64,000 nt of DNA from Henckelia pumila (taxonomy: Eukaryota; Streptophyta; Magnoliopsida; Lamiales; Gesneriaceae): assembly GCF_033568475.1 (NCBI RefSeq), contig NC_133123.1:25220622-25284621 (forward strand). Direction: 5' to 3'. Shown one piece after another: positions 23,369-33,541 of the stretch. Every line of letters begins with the position of its first letter. The first letter of the stretch is position 1. The notes below the pieces were generated by a model that saw nothing but the letters and a program-made list of their open reading frames with translations, did not search any database and was not told the origin of the DNA. A program made the translations under genes and the position numbers.

Positions 23369-25286
23369 TATGACAGTGCCACATGAGGAGTTAGTGGTTT
23401 ACACCGACGCGTCCAAGCTTGGGTTGGGCGCAGTACTTATGCAGAGTGGCAGAGTTATCGCATATGCGTCGCGACAGTTGAAGATTCATGAGCAGAACTA
23501 TCCGACGCATGATTTGGAGCTTGCAGCAGTGGTATTTGCGTTGAAAATCTGGAGGCACTATCTTTACGGCGAGAAGTGCAAGATTTTCACAGACCACAAG
23601 AGCCTCAAGTACTTCTTCACTCAGAAGGAGTTGAACATGAGGCAGCGCAGATGGATTGAGCTTGTTAAGGACTATGACTGTGACATTAGCTACCATCCAG
23701 GTAAGGCTAATGTAGTGGCAGATGCTTTGAGTCGGAAGTCGTCAGTGGTATCATGTTTGACTGTACAGTTACCACTACAGACCGAGATTCAGAGATTTGG
23801 TTTGGAGTGCTATCCGAGTGGCCATGCACCGAGCTTGTCAGTGTTGACGGTGCAGCCAGTTCTGCGAGGTCGGATTAGAGAGGGACAGTCCACTGATGAG
23901 GAGCTACAGCGATGGCGACAGAGAGATGAGGCTAGAGGTAATCTCTTGTATACAGTGGAGGATGGCATCGTTCAGTACCGTGGGAGGATGTGGGTACCGA
24001 ACGTTGATCAGTTGAGAGCCGAGATTCTAGCAGAGGCTCATGCATCTCCGTACTCCATTCACCCCGGAAGTACGAAGATGTACCGAGATTTGCAGTTATT
24101 GTATTGGTGGCCTGGGATGAAGAGTGACATCGGGAGAGTGGTGTCAGAGTGCTTGACTTGTCAGCAAGTCAAAGCAGAGCATCAGCGTCCAGCAGGACTT
24201 CTTAGACCTCTCCCTATTCCGGAATGGAAGTGGGAGAATATTACGATGGACTTTGTGGTTGGCTTGCCGAGGAGTGCCAGAGGTTGCACAGCGATTTGGG
24301 TGATTGTGGATAGACTCACCAAGTCAGCTCATTTCTTGCCGGTGAGGACTAACTATACTTTGACACAGTATGCAGAGCTTTACATTAGAGAGATTGTTAG
24401 ACTGCATGGCATACCAGTGTCTATTGTGTCAGACAGAGATCCGAGATTCACATCTGCGTTTTGGAAGAGTCTGCACACAGCTTTGGGGACTAGACTTTTG
24501 TTCAGTACAGCATTTCATCCCCAGACAGATGGGCAGTCCGAGAGAGTGATCCAGGTTCTCGAGGATCTTTTGAGAGCTTGTGTCATCGATTTTCGAGGAT
24601 CTTGGGAGACTAGACTGCCATTAGTGGAGTTTACCTATAACAACAGTTTTCAGTCGTCTATAGGTATGGCTCCTTATGCAGCACTTTATGGGAGGAGATG
24701 CAGATCTCCAGTGCATTGGGATGAGGTTGGTGAGAGGATTTTGTTGGGTCCAGAGATTGTGCAGCAGACAGCTGACATCGTGACGCAGATTCGAGATAGG
24801 ATGAGGACTGCGCAGAGTCGGCAGAAGAGTTATGCAGATGCCAGACGACGCGATTTGGAGTTCGCAGTAGGTGACCACGTATTCTTGAAGGTGTCACCTA
24901 TGAAGGGAGTAGCGCGTTTTGGACGGAGAGGCAAGCTTAATCCGAGATATATAGGGCCATTCGAGATCTTGGAGCGAGTTGGCACGTTGGCCTATCGTTT
25001 AGCTCTACCTCCAGGGCTAGCGGCAGTGCACAACGTTTTCCATGTATCCATGCTTCGGAGATATGTCTCCAACCCGTCGCATGTGTTGGATTTCGAGCCC
25101 TTACAGTTGCCACCAGATCTTGTGTACGAGGAGAGACCAGTGCGGATCTTGGCTAGGGAGGAGCGGAGGCTTAGGATGCGGGTCATACCGATGGTCAGAG
25201 TCCAGTGGCTGAATCACTCGGAGGAGGAAGCTACTTGGGAGACCGAGGAGGATATGAGGACTCGCTACCCGGAGTTGTTCGGGTAA
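23369..25286 (+). pseudogene. Tekay A pol, C-terminal part (RNase H, integrase, chromodomain)
   Basis: It resumes the frame from 13180 (PVLA, then MTVPHEELV). RNase H begins at [11 protein letters not shown]. Integrase has its HHCC region (HPGSTKMYR to CLTCQQVK), the DD-E residues in MDFVVG, SDRDPRF and GQSERV, and a C-terminal chromodomain ([14 protein letters not shown]). It ends with TAA at 25284-25286. The frame is intact, so only the insertion and the gag stop disable this element. Confidence 0.92.
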
Positions 25287-25293
25287 GTACTTT

Positions 25294-25335
25294 AATTTCG
25301 AGGACGAAATTCAATTTAAGGGGGGGGGGGAGAAT
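25294..25335 (+). other. Hairpin and polypurine tract before the Tekay A 3' LTR
   Basis: AATTTCGAGGACGAAATT (25294-25311) is a perfect 7-bp stem with an AGGA loop. It is followed by AAGGGGGGGGGGAGA, the polypurine tract, and the LTR start. Elements B (20655-20672) and C (45538-45555) share the stem. Confidence 0.8.
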
Positions 25336-27940
25336 TGTAACACCCGGTATTTTTAATTACATAAATCCGCCTGCATAATTAGGATATTTAATTATTTAAA
25401 AAATTATGATTTATGGGTTAAATAATTATGTGAATTATTTATGCATGATTTAATTTATTAGTGATTTTTATGATTTTTAGTATTTTTATTAGTTAATCGC
25501 GTAGACGGGACCGTGGACGGACGAGATGACAACTTTCCACCCAAATTATTTATGAGCCTTTTTAGAGCCTTAAAATATTATTTTGAGTTTTATTATCTCA
25601 AAATTTTAAGTATTTAATGTTATTTAATTTTATGGGTCATTTTTATCCAAAATTAGTCAAGATAATGACTTTTAATCACTTTTAAAAATTCCCTTAATTT
25701 TAATTTCGGGATTTTCAATAATGTTTCAGATTTTTTTTAGATTTCTTTTAGAGTTTTAGTTAAGTTATATTTTATATATATTATATCCTTAATTATATAT
25801 TTAATTATTTAACCTATATCTTAATTAACACAACATAAAACCTAATTAACCTAAAAATCCTAGTAGCCGATTTCTTCACCCTTAGCCGCCTCCACTCTCA
25901 CAAAATCTTCATCTCCTTCGGCCAAGACCAGCTCCAAGAACACCATAGCCATTATTTCGAAGGTTCCAAGCAAGCCAAGGCACCCCGTCGTCGTCCCGTC
26001 GTCCCGAAGCCCGTCGTACACGCTTTTAGCTCTATAAATCGGTATTAAGGCATGTTTCTTTTCACTTTTCAAACCTATATCAGTGTATGAATGCGTGTGG
26101 GTGTGTAACATCAGAATTTATCATTTGACAGCAAGTTTTTCAAATCCTTTCTCTATTTGCACTCGGTTTGGCTTCATGGTGTTCATGCTCACGTTTTTCA
26201 TGTCCATGGCTAGGTGGGCTGCTGGTCCATGGTTAGAAGGGTTCCTTGGGGTCCCTAGGGTCGAGTGGTAGGGTCGGACAAGGGCTGGAATGGGCTAGGA
26301 TTGGCCTGGTTCGAATTGAACCATGACTGCCGATTTTCTGCACAGATTAGGGTTTGGGGAGAAAGGCTGCGGCTCGGTGGTTCCTGGCTGCATGGGGGCT
26401 GGGGCCTGGTTGGGTTAGGTCCGCCCGGACGTGGGCTACGTCCGGGCGGCGGCGCCCCGGCCAGGGGTGGCCGGAGCCGGCCGGCAGCAGGCCAAGAAGG
26501 CCTGCTGCTCTCGGCCGAGACAAAACGTGAGAGGGGGAAGTCGGGTTAGGGTTTCTGGAGGCTTCCGGGTCGGGTCTTGGGTCCGGGTCGGGTCAGTAAG
26601 TAAGTGGGTTGGGTTAAGTGGGTTTGGGTCCGGGTTTGGTGGGCCGGGCTCGAGTCTTTTTATTTTTAAAATATTTTATGAAATAATGGGTTTTTGAGTC
26701 AATTTAATTGAAATAAAATTATTTGGACTCCCAAATAATTTTATTTGGACTTTTAAAATTTTAATTAATTTAGTCCATTAATTTTATGGGCTTTTGGGCC
26801 CATAAAAGTTAATGGGCCAGTCTTTGGGTTTTTGGGCCCAATGGGCCAGTTTAAGTGTTATTGGGTTTAGTGTAATTTTAATGGGCTTAATTAATGTAAT
26901 TGGGCTTAGATTAATTAATTGGGCTTAAAGTTAAGATATTGGGCTTAAGTATGTTAATGGGCCAGATTTAAGTTAATGGGCTTGAGTGTAAGGCCAGCAG
27001 TCCAGAACCATCCATGAGAAAATTGCATGTGTCCTGATTATATATTTAATTATTTTTATGCATTTAAGTTATTTTAATACTTATATGTTAGTAAGAAAAT
27101 TAAATTAAATATATATGAAGGACACACAATTTATTTAAGTACATGCATTCATGAAATCAATTTTTATGCTATGATTTAATTTCTATGGTTGAGCAAATAA
27201 AATATTTTAGGTGGAAATTGAAGTAGTGTGGCCATTTATGGGCAGTTTTCTGCCATTTATGTATGGGCAGTTTCTGCCATTTATGTATGGGTGGTTCGCC
27301 ACCAGCCTCGTACGATGGTTTCTTAGACTGATCAGTCGCACTATAAGTATGGGTCACACTTACGGATAGGACCATTCGATGTTAAGAAAATAAATGCTCA
27401 ACAACTCAGTATGTATGATATTATGTATGTTATGTATTTATGTTATTTATGTAAGTTATGTTATGAAATTTTAAGCATGCTCATTCATGTATATGTATGT
27501 ATTAGTATTAAATTGATTTAAATTATTTTAAACCCTTGTTAGTATGCATGTTGGGCCTCTAGGCTCACTACACTGATATGGTGCAGGTGAGTACGTAGAG
27601 GAGCAGGTTACTCCTACCGGTGGTGAGGACGTATGAGCAGCGCTGCAGTAGCCCCGTGACCGTGACAGCTTCTGAGTCACCGTGCATGTTGTCATGATAC
27701 ATTTTAATTATTTTATTTATGCAGTATATTTTTAATTATTGTTTTGACTCAGATAGTTATTTAAAAGAATGCATTTTTCTTAAGTATTTAATTGTTTATT
27801 TATTTAGTCATGTATTTATTTTAAATATTTTATCCTGTGCATATATGTATGGGCATATATGTACATATTTTATTTAGTAGTATATAAAAAAAAAAAAAAA
27901 TTTCCGCATATTTATTTATTATAGAATTAGGGTCGTTTCA
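25336..27940 (+). repeat. 3' LTR of Tekay A
   Basis: It is 2605 bp and matches 7686-10289 with about ten substitutions by eye plus a one-base poly-A length difference near its end. It is followed directly by the GCAGA target duplication and the rest of the Tat pol. Confidence 0.93.
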
Positions 27941-27945
27941 GCAGA

Positions 27946-28102
27946 TGTCCTACACCCCGTAGGAAAGCTGGATCCAAAGTGGGAAGGACCATATAAAGTA
28001 ATCAAAATCGCGCGAGAAGGAGCTTATCGCCTTCAGCATTCGAACGGGAAGGTGTTGCCTAGAACATGGAATGTGGCAAACTTAAAGAAATATTTTCAGT
28101 AA
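27946..28102 (+). pseudogene. Tat gag-pol C-terminal tail, beyond the insertion
   Basis: With element A and one copy of GCAGA left out, the frame from 7684 runs straight on here and ends with TAA at 28100-28102. The tail contains KLDPKWEGPY, the typical C-terminal integrase segment of plant gypsy elements. The clean reading frame across the junction confirms the insertion breakpoints. Confidence 0.9.
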
Positions 28103-28671
28103 CTCATAGCTGCTTTTCCTTTTTAGCTAAGCAACAAGAGTAAGAGTTCCATAGTTGTAATACATTTTCATATAAATAAAAGTTTTTGTAAAAGCATCGC
28201 ATCATGCTTTCTCCCTTCACAAAACTACATGAGAAAATCACGCATGTTTATTCACTTAAAGCATTTTTAATCGTCACTAAACCCTGGTCGTCAAAAAACA
28301 GGTCACCTAAAGCATAAGAGGCCTGGCCAGCCCAGCTAAGGTACTTTGACACTGTAAGAGGTCAAGACGAATAGGAAGCCCCCACCACCCATGAGGTAGG
28401 TGTACGCTTTTCCAAGAGACACGACAAACCTTGGAAACCTGATCAATTCCCAAGTACTAGCGAGAGTATAACAATAAGGAAATATTTCGAAGCAAGCATA
28501 GAATAAACCAAGATATATAGCAAAGTATAACAAAAACCAGCTCCACAAAATAGACACAAAGTATAAAAACATCGGAATATCGCTCTCGCAGGAGCTGGAA
28601 AGAGACTATAATAGAAATTCCAAAAAACGCAAAATCATTTAAAGGACAACTCTCTACACATGAAATAAATA
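28103..28671 (+). other. Tat 3' untranslated segment between pol and the antisense gene
   Basis: No gene is seen. It follows the pol stop and would also hold the 3' end of the antisense gene's transcript. AATAAAAG lies at about 28174 on the plus strand. Confidence 0.5.
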
Positions 28672-30677
28672 TCATGGAACACCAGGAGCATCATCTCCCT
28701 GGAGGGAGTTCAAAGCCTCTATAATCTCGAAGTCACCAAAATCATCAAGGGGAGCAGCTACCCTCGGCATATCAGTCGGTCCCATATCCGGATCTGGAAA
28801 ACCAGGGCCAATCATCTTGACCACATTCTCCGAAACATGCTGCTCGCGAAGAATCCGGCGGCTCTCAAGTATCAACTCATCATGAATCGCATAGGCACGC
28901 CGAAAAACTTCCTCCTCAAAAGCAGCGGAGGTGCAAAATTATTCAACAGCCCTCTCCTCCAAACTCCTCTGCAACTGCAACCCCGGAGGGGAGGACAAAA
29001 ACCCAGCTCCAGTCTGCACCTCAGTATAGTGCCTCTCATAAAGAGCACTAAGCTCAGAACGAAGAGTCTCCCCCTCCTTTTCCTTCACACCAAGCTTCTC
29101 CAGCCACTGACGGAGTTCTTCCTTAATGCTAGCATTATCCCCTCCCAAACGGAGAATCTCTTCCTTCGCCCTAACCTCCGAAGCTTCAAAGCGAACAACA
29201 TCTTCCTTCAGTTTGGCCAGCTCCTTCAGAATCTTAGCCTCGTCAGCCCGAGCCTTGTCTTCTCGAGCCTCCAGAGCTCGTACATCGGACAAAATCTGAA
29301 GCCAATAGAGAAAAATAAATAAGAACCTTATTGGTAATATCAAGACAAGAAAAATAAACTCTTCAAGAATACCTGACAAGAGCCAAGGGCAATAGAGTGG
29401 TGTAGGATCGAAGATGATCGAGGGATCAAATGGTTCAAATCATGATCCCCTACTACCTTGGCCCCCCGCCTAAGGCCAATCTCAAAATCACTAGAGTCCC
29501 AGAAGGACTCTGCACCATCCCTATTCACCCCATCAAGAAGCAAGGGGTGTGATCTCGCTTTCCTCACCGAAGAGGATGAAGCCTCCCGAAGTTTCTTCGC
29601 AGGATCAGCAGGAAGGACTTCACCCCCTTTTTTACCCTCCTCCATCGGCCTCTTGCCCGCCCCCCTCCGGTGCTCAATAGCACCAGCACCCAAAGATCTC
29701 TCATCAGGCAAGGAAGGGATACTATGGCCCTGACGTCCCCGTGGTACCACGCCTCGGCTCTCTCCAGCACGGGGAACTGACACAGTAACACGATCAGATG
29801 CATCTCTCCCATTCCCCTTGTGCTTCGGCCCACTCCAAGGAAGAGGGCGGCCGGAGGTATTCTCCCAATGACGGAGCTTACTCAGGTCAATCTGGTTACC
29901 TGTAAGGGAGATTGCATAAATATAAAAAAAAATGTTCAGAGCCAAACGAATATAAGTAGTAAATACAACAAGTAAATGATTACACACGCAAAAGACCTAA
30001 ATAGTACCAGCACTAACTAAACACCGAGGGTCAAAATTTTCGTTAAAGAGCCCCAGAGACCGACACTGTGATTGAAGCTCAAGAATAGATCCTTTATTCT
30101 TTATTATAGTAAGCCTAGAGCTCCAATCCACGGGCACCCCCCACCCGTAATCTTTAGCATAAAAGAAATCTGACTTCCAAGCACCTCGGTGAGATCGAAG
30201 TTTACGTAAGAACCTACACTTCGGATGGGGTTGGAAATATATATCAGAGTTCGGTTTCATGGGACGGGCTGAAAAAAGTGCATGAAATAAATCCAGGCTT
30301 GGATCCAATTCAAAAACACCCATTTGATGTCGAAATCCGAAAAAATACAGAAGGGCATTAGGAGTCAACTGACTGAGACTAACACCTAAGCTTTTTATTA
30401 ACCCTACCAGGATAGGGCATGGAGGAATTGAGAAACCGCTGTTTAGGTGTTCAACATAAACTGTGAAAAAACCAGCAGGCGGAGAGTGACGAGAGTCACC
30501 AGGGCGCGGAACTATAATGTCGCAGGATCTGGGTATTCCTTTGCAGCGGCACACGTAAGAAACGCTTTCACGAGACAGAGGATGGGACACCATCTCACCA
30601 GGAATCCCATCACTGTCTGACTCGCTAGAAGAATCAGGGCCATGATTGGACTCAGTTTGGGATTCTTGCAGAGACAT
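28672..30677 (-). pseudogene. Antisense three-exon gene of the Tat element (gypsy-type transposon domain, coiled coil)
   Basis: Three minus-strand exons join in frame by GT-AG junctions: 30008-30677, 29373-29899 and 28672-29295, together about 606 codons. Exon 1 starts MSLQESQTES, has an acidic Ser-rich stretch, and then the region from GFFTVYVEHL to DWSSRL. That resembles the plant domain Pfam calls 'Putative gypsy type transposon' (PF04195, Transposase_28). Exon 2 is basic and low in complexity. Exon 3 is a long charged coiled coil (ALEAREDKARADEAKIL and following). A TAA at 28939-28941 interrupts exon 3 in frame, leaving 88 further codons. Such extra antisense frames are known in Tat/Retand elements; their function is unknown. 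Splicing is inferred from the sequence. The upstream MRSSQ at 30734 is an alternative start. Confidence 0.72.
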
Positions 30678-30867
30678 TAATAAGGAATATTCTTTCCCTC
30701 TGCCGCATCCTACGTAATTTTGCGAAGATCTCACAAATTAAATTTTGTATATTTGAGATTCTTCTTTGAAGATATTCCTCGTGAGACATATATACATAAA
30801 CAAATATACAGTTAATAAAATTATAATTAATTGGATAACACATAAATACAGTAACAACAACCACTGC

Positions 30868-31151
30868 GAGCGACGCCCGCTCCCCTTCACAAAGTCCGGA
30901 GCACCAAAATGAGCGACACCCGCTCAAACATCTCATATCTAACACCAAGAACGACGCCCGTTCCATCTCCACCAACATACCACCGAGAGCGACACCCGCT
31001 CTCCACTGAGCGACACCGGCTCGTAATCAAGACTCCGCTGCCACGCCTCCGTCAGAACGAAACCGTGAGCGACACCCGCTCATCTGCACAAGCAGCACGC
31101 CACTGCAACCAACACACCAAAATGATCTAACACCAGGAGCGACGCCCGCTC
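30868..31151. repeat. Seven dispersed 15-nt hairpin motifs (GAGCGACRCCCGCTC)
   Basis: Copies start at 30868, 30911, 30949, 30987, 31008, 31067 and 31137. Each is a 5-bp inverted repeat with a 5-nt loop (ACGCC or ACACC). The copy at 30949 has paired changes, GAACG with CGTTC, that keep the stem. The copy at 30987 extends to a 7-bp stem. The copy at 31008 has one mismatch (GGCTC). Spacing between copies is 43, 38, 38, 21, 59 and 70 bases, so a conserved reading frame does not explain them. They lie 191-474 bases upstream of the antisense gene's start codon. Confidence 0.85.
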
Positions 31152-32224
31152 ATCCGCACAACCACCTCCACCAGCCCGCAGCTGCACTACATCTCTGCCT
31201 AACCCACGCAGCACGCCGCTGCCATCACCAACAACCTCCTCCAAGCCTCATCCCACTCCAGCCATTGCTGCCACATCGAACACCCTTCCTACTCAACACC
31301 ACCTAGCCACCGCACGGACCAGCCCCACCATGGGCTCAGTCCCGCAGGCCAACCACCAAACCAGTCGTCGCACGAAGCCAACCCCTTCACGGGCTCAGCC
31401 TCGCGCGCATTCGTCACCACACGACCAAACTCACCATCACCATTGCAAGCATCCGCACCAAACTCAGCCCGCGAGCACGCAACAACATCGAAAGTTCGTG
31501 ACATCACAGCCCCACCTTCACCGGCACTTTTCTTGAGGCTAGCCTCCACAACAACGACCCCATCTCCATCACGGCACCACCATTGACCCCGCAGCAAACA
31601 AACTCTCCTCCACGTTTCAACCCAGCCGTCGCACCAAGCAAACCCATTACAGGCTTAGCATCGCGAGCCATCACTATCACACGCCGCTAGCTCGAAAACA
31701 TTGAGCCTAGCCACCAAAGATGCCCGTCGTGGCCACCAGATTTCCCCATTGGAATTTCACCAAAAAAAAAAAAACACACACAGAAAATAGGGGAAGGAGG
31801 TAGAGCGGAATACATCGTGCGAGTCGTGTAAAGCAGAATAAAAACAAGAAAAAAGGAGAGATTTACGAAGAAAAAGAAGAAAGGAGTGCATCAGAGAAAT
31901 AATAAATAAAAGAAAGCCAAATGCGTAAACAAATAAAGAAAAACAGAGTAGAGTACTACCTGCCATTTCTGGATTACTGTAGCAAAGGTGCACAGAAAGC
32001 GGAGCAAAGAAAAGGACTCTATTTATAATAAAACAAAAACCCTAGCACCGAGTTTTTTTTGCCCAATTGAATTGTCAAAGAATTCTCAGATTGGAGGACA
32101 CGTGTGAGGAGTACACATATTGGGTATTGTTACAAAAATAAATATATATAATTGTGGGAGATTAGTAAAGAGTACTCTTGATCATCTTCACTAGAATTGT
32201 AGTTACTCAAGAGTAGGGGGCCTA
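31152..32224. other. Tat 3' region before the LTR, no gene supported; purine tract at its end
   Basis: 31152-31760 is C-rich with many CACC and GCC triplets and no recognisable domain; the open frames there look compositional. 31760-32130 is A-rich. AGAGTAGGGGG at 32209-32219, just before the 3' LTR, is the likely polypurine tract. The antisense gene's promoter probably lies somewhere here, but I see no clear TATA box for it. Confidence 0.5.
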
Positions 32225-32648
32225 TGGTGGGTATAAGTATATTTTTAATATACTTTTTATGTATAAATAAATTGAGTGGGTTAATTTGCGGAGATCGCAT
32301 TTTTAAAGGATTAAATTGCATTTTTTGAGCCTAGGAGGGTTAGTGTGCAATTTAGCTCAATTTTGCCTATAAATAGGAGTGAATCTCTTCATTTCAAGGT
32401 AAGTGACTCTTGAGTCTACAAAAGCTCTCTGCTCTCCTATTTTTTGTGGAGGTGATCGCTGACTTGAGCGTCGGAGGGTTTTCGCCGGGTAACCACCCGG
32501 CGCCTCTAACGTGTGTTCGTGAATCAGGTGACAGCCCAAAAGGAAGACGTGCGACTTTTTCAAGTGATCATAGAAGCAGGAGACCAGGAGGATGTACGAC
32601 TTCCTATTTTATTTGCTGAATAGGAACATAATTATTTCGCCCGCATCA
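32225..32648 (+). repeat. 3' LTR of the Tat element
   Basis: It is 424 bp, collinear with 2018-2441 and with the same ends. About eight substitutions by eye (about 2%) separate the two copies. It is followed by CAAAG, matching four of five bases of the left flank. Confidence 0.93.
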
Positions 32649-32908
32649 CAAAGTAAATTTAGTTAAACATAGAAGTAACTAGAATACGATGAAAACAAAT
32701 GATAAAAATTAAGAAGAAAACCATATACATGAGAACATCACTATTAGCGAAAAATTCCAAAAGGATTATAGTCACGAAATTGCGTCATCGACTCATCCAT
32801 TAGATAGCTTTCAACTCGGATACGTATCTATTTTGTCAAACAGAGTTTGGAAATTAATCATAATATTTAACGAATAAAAGTTTGACTATAAAAACAACAT
32901 AACATAAC

Positions 32909-32956
<48 letters not shown>

Positions 32957-33541
32957 TCAATTGTTATTAATTATTTTTAAATAAAATATTCAAATATTTT
33001 GCAGAATTATATACAGAGTTGGTCTTTGTGAGAAGATATGACAACTGTATTCATCATATGAGACACCTCAGTAATTTTCATGGTTAACATAATAAAATTA
33101 ATCCATTAAACGATTTTATAAGAGTTTTTGTGTAATAAATATTGATTAATAATATTTATAATTATACATTGAATTAAATTCAATCACCCTTAAATATCTT
33201 TGGCCGCATTTATCTTTTTTTGTACTATCAATAAACTCCATTTCAAACTAAAGCAGAATGAAAATTCATAGCAACAAATCCTATCAATTTTCAACATATT
33301 TATAAATGACAAGTTTTACAACCCCATAATAAAATATAACATAATGAACACAAATATATTACACAAAGATCAACGATAAAAACTGACAAAAGCTAGCTTT
33401 AAAACAACCCCCCATAATAGTTATTAATAATAATACTAAAATATAACATAATGAACACACACAAAATATATTACACAACGATTGACATGAATTTCACAAA
33501 TCTTCATCAAAATTTGAAGATGGTTTGGTTTTAGTTGTATA
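32649..33541. other. AT-rich stretch with an AAT microsatellite and a short local duplication
   Basis: No gene is seen. 32911-32955 is an (AAT)15 microsatellite. AAAATATAACATAATGAACACA with neighbouring bases occurs near 33330 and again near 33438, a local duplication about 108 bases apart. The right end is the 3' flank of the CAN gene. Confidence 0.6.

Larger units (their letters stand above)
7686..27940 (+). mobile_element. Tekay-type chromovirus A (Ty3/gypsy), itself split by element B
   Basis: Its LTRs are 7686-10289 and 25336-27940, beginning TGTAACACCC and ending GGTCGTTTCA. It sits in the Tat pol with a perfect GCAGA target duplication (7681-7685 and 27941-27945). It has a tRNA-Met primer site, a gag with a Pro repeat and CCHC knuckle, and a pol ending in a chromodomain; long LTRs plus a chromodomain point to the Tekay/Del clade. 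Element B interrupts pol at 13180/23369. LTR divergence by eye is about 10 substitutions in 2604 bp. Confidence 0.94.
2018..32648 (+). mobile_element. Tat-lineage Ty3/gypsy retrotransposon (outermost host of nest 1)
   Basis: Two 424-bp LTRs (2018-2441 and 32225-32648) begin TGGTGGG and end GCATCA. The flanks are AAAAG on the left and CAAAG on the right, a five-base target duplication with one mismatch. A primer site follows the 5' LTR and a purine-rich tract (AGAGTAGGGGG) precedes the 3' LTR. The sense polyprotein has gag, protease, RT, RNase H, a second archaeal-type RNase H and integrase; the double RNase H defines the Tat group. Between pol and the 3' LTR lies an antisense gene with the plant 'gypsy-type transposon' domain, known from Tat/Retand elements. 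It is interrupted at 7685/27946 by Tekay element A. Without the insert it would be about 10.4 kb. Confidence 0.93.

Noticed and set aside
31289..31597. Frames of about 100 codons rich in Ala, Gly, Pro and His in the Tat 3' region
   Set aside because: C-rich repetitive composition keeps stops rare; no homology and overlapping frames on both strands.
32911..32955. (AAT)n tract as a functional element
   Set aside because: Ordinary microsatellite; no sign of more.
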